DNA of 7,423 bases, taken from contig JAUWCW010000089.1 in assembly GCA_030609125.1 (NCBI GenBank), forward strand, positions 1-7,423, read 5' to 3'. Positions 1 through 6,381 of this stretch are shown here, one piece after another. The notes under the pieces were generated by a model. That model worked only from the letters and a program-made list of their open reading frames with translations, was not told the DNA's origin and made no database searches. The DNA is from JAUWCW01 sp030609125 [NCBI: Candidatus Rokuibacteriota bacterium] (GTDB taxonomy: Bacteria > JAUVQV01). The position numbers and the translations under genes were made by a program. Position 1 is the stretch's first letter, and each line of letters begins with the position of its first letter.

Positions 1-138
1 ACCGATGGAGATCCGCCGGACGGCACGGTGGTGGAGGTCTATCAGAAGGGGTACCTGATGGAAGGGAGGGTACTCCGTCCCGCCATGGTCGGTGTCGCCA
101 AGATCGTCGACGCCGACGTGGGAGTAGAGGAAGAGTGA
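1..138 (+). CDS. grpE: GrpE nucleotide exchange factor, C-terminal end (partial)
   Basis: This is the 3' end of a gene that starts before the window; 45 codons and a TGA stop are visible. The readable end contains [11 protein letters not shown] followed by [13 protein letters not shown], the conserved C-terminal beta-domain signature of GrpE. That domain contacts the DnaK ATPase domain and drives ADP release. GrpE acts in the cytoplasm as nucleotide exchange factor of the DnaK chaperone cycle. The stop overlaps the dnaK start in the four bases GTGA (135-138), which suggests translational coupling and matches the common grpE-dnaK order of heat-shock operons. The tail after the conserved part is short and acidic (DADVGVEEE). 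The N-terminal coiled coil and any upstream hrcA or CIRCE element lie outside the window. Confidence 0.93.
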   Translation, partial: TDGDPPDGTVVEVYQKGYLMEGRVLRPAMVGVAKIVDADVGVEEE

Positions 139-2006
139 GTGTAGTCGTCGGTATTGATCTGGGTACGACCAATTCCTGCGTGGCCGTGATGGAAGGGGGC
201 GGTCCCGTGGTGATCGCCAACGCAGAGGGGAGCCGCACCACCCCGTCCATGGTAGCCATCACGGAGGCCGACGAGAGGCTGGTGGGACACATCGCCAAGA
301 GGCAGGCGGTCTCTAACCCGGAGAACACGGTCTTTTCGGCCAAAAGGCTCATCGGCAGGCGCTTCGACAGCGAAGAGATCCGCCGCGCCAGAGAGATGAT
401 TCCGTTCCGGATCGTGGAGGCGGAAAACGGCGACGCCTGGGTGGAGGTGCGGGGCAAGCCTTACAGCCCTGCGGAGATTCAGGCCATCGTGCTCCAGAAG
501 CTTCGGCAGACCGCCGAGGACTACCTCGGCACTGAAGTCAGGGACGCGGTCATAACCGTTCCGGCCTATTTTGACGACAGCCAGAGGCAGGCGACGAAGG
601 ACGCGGGGGGCATCGCGGGGCTGAACGTCATCCGCATCGTGAACGAGCCGACCGCCGCCGCCCTCGCCTACGGGCTTGAGAGCAAGGAGCGCAAGAAGGT
701 CGCCGTCTACGACCTGGGCGGCGGGACCTTCGATATTTCCATCCTGGAGATGGGGGGGGGTGTCTACGAGGTTCTCTCAAGCAGCGGGGACACCTTTCTC
801 GGAGGGGATGATTTCGACCATCGGGTCATCGAGCACATCGCTTCCCGGTTCCGTGACGAGCACGGCATTGACATCTCGAAGGACAAAATGGCCCTGCAGC
901 GCCTGAAAGAAGCTGTTGAGCGGGCCAAGCATGAGCTTTCCACAGTGGTTGAGACGAACATCAATCTGCCTTTTCTCACCACCGACGCCAGCGGTCCCAG
1001 GCACATGGATTACGTCTTGAGCCGGGCCAGGCTGGAGAGTCTGGTGGGAGATCTCGTGGAAGGAACCATTCCCCCTTGCCGCAAGGCCCTGGAAAGCGCG
1101 GGACTGAAGGCGAAAGATATCGGTGAAGTCATCCTCGTGGGGGGGCAGACGAGGATGCCTCTTGTTCAGGAGGCGGTGAGAAAGTTTTTCGGAAGGGAGC
1201 CGAGCAAGGGGGTCAATCCGGACGAAGTCGTAGCTGTGGGAGCGGCGATCCAGAGCGGCGTACTCACAGGCAGGGTGCGCGACGTTCTCCTGCTCGACGT
1301 GACGCCTCTTTCCCTGGGGATAGAGACCAAGGGGGGGATATTCACCCGACTCATTGAATCCAACACCAGCATCCCGTACAGGAAGAGCCAGATCTTCTCC
1401 ACCGCCACCGACAGCCAGACGTCGGTGACGATCCACGTTCTGCAGGGGGAGAGGGATATGGCGTCGGACAACAAGTCCCTGGGCCAGTTCGAGCTGATCG
1501 GAATCCTCCCCGCACCGCGAGGCGTCCCGAAGATAGAGGTGTCATTCGATATTGACGCCAACGGGATCTTCAACGTTTCCGCCAGGGACAGCGGAACAGG
1601 GCTCCAGCATGCCATCAGTATAACAGCGTCCAGCGGGCTGTCGAAGGACAAGCTGGAGAAGATGAGGGATGATGCCAGCAGCCACGCTCTGGCGGACTCC
1701 CGGAAGCGGAAGCAGGCGGAGCACCGCAACCGCGCGGAGTCTCTTCTCTACTCGGTGGAGAGGACACTGGAGGAGTACGGCGAGAAACTTTCGAAGCAGA
1801 TGCGGTTCGCCCTGCGCGACTCCTCGCAGAGAATGCGGGAGGCCATCGAGGGTGACGACCTGGAAGCGATTAGGAAAATCTCAAAGGAACTGGAAAAATC
1901 CGCCCACGCGGCAACGAAGGCCATACACTCCGCGGGAGAAAAAGGAGTGAGAGAACAAGCCTCCGAGGGTGGAGAAGGGGCTGCCGATGGCTCGTCCGAC
2001 GGCTGA
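135..2006 (+). CDS. dnaK: Chaperone protein DnaK (Hsp70)
   Basis: ATP-dependent Hsp70 chaperone, 623 aa, close to the usual length of about 610-640. The ATPase domain (about 1-382) has the phosphate-1 motif GIDLGTTNS at 6-14, Lys70, [11 protein letters not shown] at 170-180 (Glu171), phosphate-2 DLGGGTFD at 193-200 (Thr198, equivalent to the E. coli autophosphorylated Thr199) and VGGQTRMP at 335-342. Residues about 75-105 keep the insert found in Gram-negative DnaKs. The hydrophobic linker VLLLDVT is at 384-390. The substrate-binding beta domain follows (about 393-500), then the helical lid (about 501-600). The GTG start at 135 is chosen because it gives the canonical N-terminus, has AGAGGA just upstream (126-131) and overlaps the grpE stop. 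The last 20 or so residues are Gly/Ser/Glu-rich and lack the acidic EEV-type ending common in bacterial DnaKs. A nine-G run occurs at 752-760. dnaJ does not follow; a lipoprotein gene overlaps the 3' end by 20 bp. Confidence 0.97.
   Translation: MSVVVGIDLGTTNSCVAVMEGGGPVVIANAEGSRTTPSMVAITEADERLVGHIAKRQAVSNPENTVFSAKRLIGRRFDSEEIRRAREMIPFRIVEAENGDAWVEVRGKPYSPAEIQAIVLQKLRQTAEDYLGTEVRDAVITVPAYFDDSQRQATKDAGGIAGLNVIRIVNEPTAAALAYGLESKERKKVAVYDLGGGTFDISILEMGGGVYEVLSSSGDTFLGGDDFDHRVIEHIASRFRDEHGIDISKDKMALQRLKEAVERAKHELSTVVETNINLPFLTTDASGPRHMDYVLSRARLESLVGDLVEGTIPPCRKALESAGLKAKDIGEVILVGGQTRMPLVQEAVRKFFGREPSKGVNPDEVVAVGAAIQSGVLTGRVRDVLLLDVTPLSLGIETKGGIFTRLIESNTSIPYRKSQIFSTATDSQTSVTIHVLQGERDMASDNKSLGQFELIGILPAPRGVPKIEVSFDIDANGIFNVSARDSGTGLQHAISITASSGLSKDKLEKMRDDASSHALADSRKRKQAEHRNRAESLLYSVERTLEEYGEKLSKQMRFALRDSSQRMREAIEGDDLEAIRKISKELEKSAHAATKAIHSAGEKGVREQASEGGEGAADGSSDG
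752..760 (+). repeat. Nine-G homopolymer inside dnaK
   Basis: Nine consecutive G bases encode part of Met-Gly-Gly-Gly-Val (residues 206-210) in a loop of the ATPase domain. The frame is intact here. Tracts of this length are prone to polymerase slippage and to sequencing error. Confidence 0.9.
1971..1980 (+). promoter_or_regulatory. Ribosome binding site that sets the lipoprotein start
   Basis: GGAGAAGGGG lies inside the dnaK coding end and stops 6 bases before the ATG at 1987. It favours that ATG over the in-frame GTG at 1969, which has no comparable site upstream and overlaps this purine run itself. Confidence 0.6.
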
Positions 2007-3027
2007 AGCAGGTCGTATCGGGTTCCTGGTCGTGCTTCTTGCGGCGGTGAGCCTGACGGCGGCGTGCGGCAAGAAGGCGCCTCCTTTTCTCACGGTTCCG
2101 GTCGCCGCCGGCAGCCTGAGCGTCTCGAAGGTTGTGACGAGCGGGGAGGAGGTGAGGGTGACCTTCAGGGTTCCGAGAGAGCGATTGAGCTTCGGCAAAG
2201 AGGAAGAGCCGTGGGTCCTGGCGCGGATGCTCCGCCGGCCCTCGCGTGACGGGGAAGCCGGGTTCGAGGAACGGGCCGTCATCGTGGAAGAGGAAGGCCT
2301 GGCCTTCGGCGAGTCGCTGACGCTCATCGACACGGGACTGGTTGAAGGGGAGGTCTATCTTTACCGCGTCGAGCTCAGAAAACAGGAGTCGGAAGAGTGG
2401 GCGGCGACGGATACCCTGACCGTGGAGGCGATCGCTGCCCCGGAGGCCCCGCGAGAACTTCGGGCCGAGGGAACGGAGGGAGCCGTTGTCCTCTCCTGGA
2501 GCCCTCCCGGCGGGGGCAGGGCCGGGGTGGAGTACGTCGTTTTCAAAAGAGGCGCGGAGGAGAGTGAGTCGGCGCCCGTCACTCCCGGGCCCCAGGGAAA
2601 TACCGCCTTCACCGACACACGGGTCGAAAGGGAGCGGGAGTACTGCTATCGCGTCCAGGCGATCCTGCGCTCCCTGGAAACGGAGGCCGTGGGCGGGACG
2701 ACGGATGAGGTCTGTGTGCGGGCTGAGGACAGAAGCGCTCCTCCGGGGCCGTCGGGTCTGCGCGCCGTCGCCGACAGCCGGGGAGTGGAACTCACGTGGC
2801 TGCCGGTTGCCGCGAGAGATGTGAAAGGGTACAACGTCTACCGGGCGGAAGGGGAGGGGCCTTTCCGGATAGTGAACGCATCTCCTCTGGAGGCCGCGCG
2901 GTACCGGGATGAGAAGGTGGTCTCCGGCATGCGCTACCGCTACCGCGTGACGGCCGTGGACGATTCCGAAAGGGGCAACGAGAGCCCTTTTGCCGAAGCC
3001 TCGGCGGTTACCCCTCCCGCCGAATAG
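1987..3027 (+). CDS. Lipoprotein with fibronectin type III-like domains
   Basis: Predicted secreted lipoprotein of 346 aa. The signal peptide has Arg10, a hydrophobic core at about 11-25 ([16 protein letters not shown]) and the lipobox LTAAC with the lipidated cysteine at 27. The next residues are GKKAPP, with no Asp at +2, which by the E. coli rule means outer-membrane destination. Two fibronectin-III-like modules follow, at about 152-246 and 252-344. Each has the PxxLRA entry strand, a Trp (171, 271), a YVV/YNVY strand and a YRVQA/YRVTAVD strand. Residues about 40-150 are strand-rich and end in YLYRVEL, so they may be a third, degenerate module. No catalytic motif is visible; such modules usually mediate binding or spacing in envelope proteins. 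The gene overlaps dnaK by 20 bp and its end overlaps the convergent amidohydrolase gene by 20 bp. An in-frame GTG at 1969 would add six residues before the signal peptide. The lipoprotein call is firm; the role is unknown. Confidence 0.85.
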   Translation: MARPTAEAGRIGFLVVLLAAVSLTAACGKKAPPFLTVPVAAGSLSVSKVVTSGEEVRVTFRVPRERLSFGKEEEPWVLARMLRRPSRDGEAGFEERAVIVEEEGLAFGESLTLIDTGLVEGEVYLYRVELRKQESEEWAATDTLTVEAIAAPEAPRELRAEGTEGAVVLSWSPPGGGRAGVEYVVFKRGAEESESAPVTPGPQGNTAFTDTRVEREREYCYRVQAILRSLETEAVGGTTDEVCVRAEDRSAPPGPSGLRAVADSRGVELTWLPVAARDVKGYNVYRAEGEGPFRIVNASPLEAARYRDEKVVSGMRYRYRVTAVDDSERGNESPFAEASAVTPPAE

Positions 3028-4273
3028 CCGCTGCCTCACGGGACCTGCGGCGGTAGAGCAGGCGCCCTCCCACCACGGTCGCCGCTATCCTCGAGACGGC
3101 GCCCTGCGTCACCACGTCCTCCTCGGTGGCGGCGCTCCCCGCCGGGATTCGAAGAAGAGCGAGATCGGCGTCCCTGCCCGCCTCCAGTGATCCTGAGCCG
3201 GCGAGTCCGAGAGCTTCGGCGGCGCCCAGCGTGAGGCGGCGCAGGATGACCGAGCCGCTTTCCGGCAGGGATCGCCGCACCAGCCTGGCCTCCTCGAAGA
3301 GATCGAAATCGGGTACGCTCGCCAGGCTGTCGGTTCCGTAGACGAACCGGATGCCCGCCTTGCGCCAGCGCTGGTAGTCCGGGATGCCGCATCGCAGAAG
3401 GGCATTGCTGCGGGGGCACGTCACCATGGTGGCGCCGCTCGCGGCTATCTTCGAGAGATCTCGATCGGTGAGGTGGGTTCCGTGAAAGAGAAGTGTCTTC
3501 GTAGAGAGGAGCCCGTGCTCCTCCAGGTACCCTGCCAGGGACCCGCGGAAGGAGGGCCCGAAGGGGAGCCCCCAGCGCCGCACCTGGGGAGCCAGCGGCC
3601 CGCGGCCGCGGAGAAGGTCCTGCTCGTGGCGTGTTTCGCCGACGTGCATGCCGAGGGGAAGGGAGCGGCGCCCGGCCAGGGACCGCAGCGCGGAGAGGAC
3701 CTGGGGCGAGAGGGTGTAGATGGAATGCGGAGAGAGCCCCGGGGCGATTCGCGGTGAGAGAAACGTATCCGACGAGAGGGCCGATTCGAGGCGGGGCAAA
3801 GACTCCTCCGACGAAGATCCGGCCAGAGCGACCGCCTCCAGGTAGGCCCGCATCCGGATCCCGGCCCGCTGCGCCACCACCGGTGATGCGCCGTAGGTCA
3901 CCACGTCGCCGATTGCGGTTATCCCGGAGCGGAGGCACCTGCGAATGCCGGAGGCGGCGGCTTTCTCCCAGTGGGACGCTCCCCAGAAGCTGTCCCGGAG
4001 CCGGCTGGCCCGGACGAGCCCGCGGATCCAGGGGAGAAAGTCGGTGGGCCTGGCCATGGTGCGGAAGAGAGAGTACTCGAGGTGGGTGTGGGCGTTCACA
4101 AGCCCCGGAATAAGGACACTGTCGGGGAAGGCCAGGTGTCTTTCCTTCGGGTGGGTCCGCAGGAGTTCACCGATCGGACCGACTTCGCGGATGACGCCCC
4201 CGGTCACCCTCACACCGGCGTAAGCCGCGGAAGGGGAGGTGACGGGGAAGACCCTGGCGGCGCTGATGATCAT
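3008..4273 (-). CDS. Amidohydrolase, probable aminofutalosine deaminase (ATZ/TRZ type)
   Basis: Metal-dependent amidohydrolase of 421 aa, the usual size of the ATZ/TRZ/chlorohydrolase and adenosine-type deaminase group. Visible metal and catalytic residues are the HxH pair in NAHTHLE (His62, His64), His210 with Glu213 in MHVGE, His264 (and His267) in FHGTHL, and Asp315 in GTDS. SPHSIYT (181-187) is another conserved segment of this group. The C-terminal LEAGRDADLALL (363-374) is the typical return to the small composite beta domain. Its ATG overlaps the TGA of the upstream MTAP-like gene in ATGA (4270-4273), so the two are probably translationally coupled. With mqnE, mqnA and mqnC just upstream, the likely reaction is deamination of aminofutalosine to futalosine in menaquinone synthesis (MqnX/MqnF-like role). 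That assignment rests on context. A deaminase of S-adenosylhomocysteine, methylthioadenosine or guanine is the main alternative. The 3' end overlaps the convergent lipoprotein gene by 20 bp. Confidence 0.8.
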   Translation of the reverse strand: MIISAARVFPVTSPSAAYAGVRVTGGVIREVGPIGELLRTHPKERHLAFPDSVLIPGLVNAHTHLEYSLFRTMARPTDFLPWIRGLVRASRLRDSFWGASHWEKAAASGIRRCLRSGITAIGDVVTYGASPVVAQRAGIRMRAYLEAVALAGSSSEESLPRLESALSSDTFLSPRIAPGLSPHSIYTLSPQVLSALRSLAGRRSLPLGMHVGETRHEQDLLRGRGPLAPQVRRWGLPFGPSFRGSLAGYLEEHGLLSTKTLLFHGTHLTDRDLSKIAASGATMVTCPRSNALLRCGIPDYQRWRKAGIRFVYGTDSLASVPDFDLFEEARLVRRSLPESGSVILRRLTLGAAEALGLAGSGSLEAGRDADLALLRIPAGSAATEEDVVTQGAVSRIAATVVGGRLLYRRRSREAAAIRREG

Positions 4274-5118
4274 GGGGCGCCGGGAACGTCGGGGCCGATG
4301 AGGGTCTTCTTTCTCAAACCTCTGCAGCCGCAGGTCTCCCTGCCGGAGACGAGCGGGAGCAGGTCGAGAAGAAGATTGCCCATGAGAGAGGCGCGTTCAT
4401 GGAAAATGCTCCTCAACTCCCGGTGACTCCAGTCCTGGCCCACCCCCTCGGCCCTGTTGACCACCTGGTGGATTCCGGCGTAGCAGGCGCCGATCTCCCG
4501 GGCGAGGTAGACCTCCGGGGCCAGGCTCTGGCCGATGACGTCCGCGCCCATGGCCGCAAGAGCCCGGACCTCGGCGCGGCTCTCGAAGTGTCGTCCATCG
4601 GTGACGGCGTATACCCCACCTGTTATCAGGGCCGCATCGGGGAGACGGGAGGCGGCGGCCTCGGCGAGAGCGCCGCGCAGGTCCTTGCAGAGGGGGTCCC
4701 GCATGATAAGGAGATAATCGTCTGAGAGGGCGGTGTCGCGGCGGGCCGTCCAGTCAAGGTAGTCATCGGGAATAATGACGCTCCCCGGCGCCCAATCGGC
4801 GTGGACGGTCCCAACGCCGCCTTCGGCAATGATCTTCTCCACGCCGGCCTCTCTCAGTACCGAGAAGAGCTGCTGGGAGGCCTCCTTTCTGGTTGTTCCA
4901 GACCGCCAGCCATGCATCCGGCAGGTGAGGACGAGTTCGCCGTTTCCGAGGCGCAGCGTGTTCATGGGAGGGGAATCGCCGAAAGGTGTGGAGTAAACGA
5001 CTTCCTTGGCGTGAATCTCGACGTCTGCTCGCTGCAGGGCCTCCGGAAAATCTATCGCGTGTGTCCCGGAGCCGCCGATGAGAGCCGTTGATGCCCGAGG
5101 TATCTCTCTATGTGGCAT
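4270..5118 (-). CDS. MTAP/PNP-family nucleoside phosphorylase-like protein, probable futalosine-cleaving enzyme
   Basis: Protein of 282 aa in the trimeric MTAP/PNP family of N-ribosyl phosphorylases. Family features are LIGGSG at 13-18, TPFG at 44-47, GADVIGQSLAPEVYLARE at 191-208 (MTAPs read GADVINMT..PE..LA.E) and FESRAE at 178-183. In my hand alignment Asn221 (in HQVVNRAEG) falls on human MTAP Asp220 and human PNP Asn243. Asn there selects 6-oxopurines such as hypoxanthine. The phosphate-site motif ARHG is changed to CRMHG (66-70) and the usual NYxAN segment is lost, so phosphorolysis is not assured. The C-terminus has an extension containing CGC (263-265). It sits between mqnC and a coupled deaminase-like gene. 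I infer that it removes hypoxanthine from futalosine in place of MqnB. A methylthioinosine or methylthioadenosine phosphorylase is the alternative. The ATG at 5118 puts the nucleotide loop at the usual distance but has no clear Shine-Dalgarno site. Confidence 0.82.
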   Translation of the reverse strand: MPHREIPRASTALIGGSGTHAIDFPEALQRADVEIHAKEVVYSTPFGDSPPMNTLRLGNGELVLTCRMHGWRSGTTRKEASQQLFSVLREAGVEKIIAEGGVGTVHADWAPGSVIIPDDYLDWTARRDTALSDDYLLIMRDPLCKDLRGALAEAAASRLPDAALITGGVYAVTDGRHFESRAEVRALAAMGADVIGQSLAPEVYLAREIGACYAGIHQVVNRAEGVGQDWSHRELRSIFHERASLMGNLLLDLLPLVSGRETCGCRGLRKKTLIGPDVPGAP

Positions 5119-5167
5119 GCCGTATTAGATTGTTAATTCAGGTAGTTAGTAAACATATTGGACAGTA

Positions 5168-5180
5168 TATACATTGTATA
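5168..5180. repeat. Short palindrome TATACA-T-TGTATA over the promoter -10 region
   Basis: A perfect 6-bp inverted repeat with a single-base centre. It overlaps the candidate -10 box and start region, a typical place for a repressor operator. Short AT palindromes also arise by chance in AT-rich DNA. Confidence 0.4.
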
Positions 5181-5202
5181 GTATAAAGTGTCATGTTGAC
5201 AA
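5173..5202 (-). promoter_or_regulatory. Candidate sigma-70-type promoter for the MTAP-like/deaminase pair
   Basis: Read on the minus strand, TTGTCA (5202-5197) could be a -35 box, one mismatch from TTGACA. After 16 bases comes TATACA (5180-5175), or after 18 bases TACAAT (5178-5173), as the -10 box. Transcription would begin near 5165-5168, leaving a leader of about 50 nt before the ATG at 5118. It lies in the AT-rich core. No start-site data exist, so this is a pattern match only. Confidence 0.45.
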
Positions 5203-5283
5203 GGCTGCTATTCTCCCGGGGGAAACACAACGTCTCTGCTGAAGGGCCACGATGTGTTGATAACTCTAGGGACATAGCTCAGG

Positions 5284-6381
5284 TCACTCTGCTTTTCCAC
5301 AGACTTCAAGGATGTGGAAAAGTGTGTCGCGCCGGGCGCAGCCGTTGCCGGAGGAAACGATGAGGTTCACCATCTCCTCCTTCTCAAGGTGATGTGAAGT
5401 GCCGGCGGCCCTGACGACGTTTTCCTCCAGCATGATGCTTCCGAGGTCGTTGGCTCCGAATTCCAGGGAAAGCTGACCGATTTCCGGTCCCTGTGTGACC
5501 CACGAGCCCTGAACAGTGCGGATGTTGTCGAGGAAAAGACGGGCGAGGGCGAGGGTGCGCAGGTAGTCGAAGGTGGTGGCGCCGCCCGTGGCCAGTTCCG
5601 TGTTGGCGGGCTGAAAGGTCCAGGGGATAAAGGAGATGAACCCGGACGTTTTGTCCTGGAGCGCCCTGATCCTTGCGAGATGGTCAAGGCGGTCCTCCGC
5701 CGCTTCGCCGGCGCCGAACATCATCGTCGCCGTTGTCGGCAGTCCCAGCCGGTGGGCGTCTTCCATAACGGAGAGCCACTGCCGGGTGAGGATCTTGCGG
5801 GGGCTGATGCGGCGGCGAACGTGATCGGCGAGAATCTCCGCGCCGCCGCCGGGGAGCGAATCGAGACCCGCGTCCATGAGGCGGCGCAGAACCTCCGGAA
5901 CGGGACAGCCGGCCGCGGTTGAGAGGAAGTGGATTTCCGGGGGCGAGAGGCTGTGAAGGTGAACGGGGCAGCGCTTCTTGATGCGGCTGAAGAGCTCGAG
6001 GAACCAGTCGAGCCCGATCTCCGGGTGGATCCCGCCCTGGAGCATGACCTGTGTCGCGCCGCCGGCGACTGCCTCCCGCACGCGGGTTTCTATCTCATCG
6101 TGGCTCAGCAGGAAGGCTTCGGGACTCTGCGCGTCGCGATAGAAGGCGCAGAAGCGGCAGCGGTTGAGGCAGACGTTGGTGTAGTTGATGTTCCTGTCGA
6201 TCAGGAAGGTCACCGGCTCGTCGCCGTGAATCGCCCGGCGGCGGGCCAGCGCCGCCATGCCCATGTCGAGAAGGTCCGCTTCGCGGTAAATGCGCAGCGC
6301 CTCATCCCGGCTGATGCGGTCGCCCCGGGCGGCGCGGTCGAGAATGCCGCGGGTGGTGTCGCTGCGAGGTTCGCTGTTCAC
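5284..6381 (-). CDS. mqnC: Cyclic dehypoxanthine futalosine synthase (radical SAM)
   Basis: Radical SAM enzyme of 365 aa that cyclises dehypoxanthine futalosine to cyclic DHFL in the futalosine pathway of menaquinone synthesis. The [4Fe-4S]-binding CX3CX2C is C71-L-N-R-C75-R-F-C78, inside DRNINYTNVCLNRCRFCAFYR (62-82; central part typical of MqnC). MLQGGIHPEIGLDW (113-126), LDSLPGGGAEIL (173-184), RRISPRK (190-196) and the C-terminal LEFGANDLGSIMLEENVV (306-323) also fit MqnC rather than MqnE. The GTG at 6381 is chosen because it overlaps the mqnA stop in GTGA (6378-6381) and keeps the conserved N-terminal helix (SRDEALRIYREADLL). A possible G-rich ribosome site lies about 11 bases upstream. 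The open frame continues far upstream to 6981, but that part is the out-of-frame shadow of mqnA. A 10-bp inverted repeat sits just before the stop. Confidence 0.94.
   Translation of the reverse strand: MNSEPRSDTTRGILDRAARGDRISRDEALRIYREADLLDMGMAALARRRAIHGDEPVTFLIDRNINYTNVCLNRCRFCAFYRDAQSPEAFLLSHDEIETRVREAVAGGATQVMLQGGIHPEIGLDWFLELFSRIKKRCPVHLHSLSPPEIHFLSTAAGCPVPEVLRRLMDAGLDSLPGGGAEILADHVRRRISPRKILTRQWLSVMEDAHRLGLPTTATMMFGAGEAAEDRLDHLARIRALQDKTSGFISFIPWTFQPANTELATGGATTFDYLRTLALARLFLDNIRTVQGSWVTQGPEIGQLSLEFGANDLGSIMLEENVVRAAGTSHHLEKEEMVNLIVSSGNGCARRDTLFHILEVCGKAE
5292..5322. repeat. Perfect 10-bp inverted repeat at the 3' end of mqnC
   Basis: CTTTTCCACA (5292-5301) and TGTGGAAAAG (5313-5322) are exact reverse complements separated by 11 bases. 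In mqnC mRNA they would form a hairpin ending a few codons before the stop. No T-run follows on either strand, so it is not a standard intrinsic terminator. Confidence 0.7.

Larger units (their letters stand above)
5119..5283. other. AT-rich intergenic spacer between mqnC and the MTAP-like gene
   Basis: This 165-bp spacer is the only gene-free stretch of note. Positions 5121-5190 contain 19 G/C in 70 bases (27%), in sharp contrast with the GC-rich genes around it. It holds a candidate leftward promoter and a small palindrome, annotated separately. No convincing hairpin with a T-run, no tRNA and no coding signal was seen. Confidence 0.8.

Noticed and set aside
1870-3039. 389-codon open frame on the minus strand over dnaK and the lipoprotein gene
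   Set aside because: It is antisense to two well-supported genes, has a low-complexity Arg/Pro-rich translation and no recognisable domain. High GC makes stop-free antisense frames common.
3036-3938. 300-codon minus-strand frame inside the amidohydrolase gene
   Set aside because: It runs out of frame with a strong metal-dependent hydrolase on the same strand, and its product is Arg/Gly/Pro-rich with no motif.
5196-5201. Exact TTGACA on the plus strand, a possible rightward -35 box
   Set aside because: No -10-like hexamer lies 15-19 bases downstream (the region is GC-rich), and no rightward gene follows.
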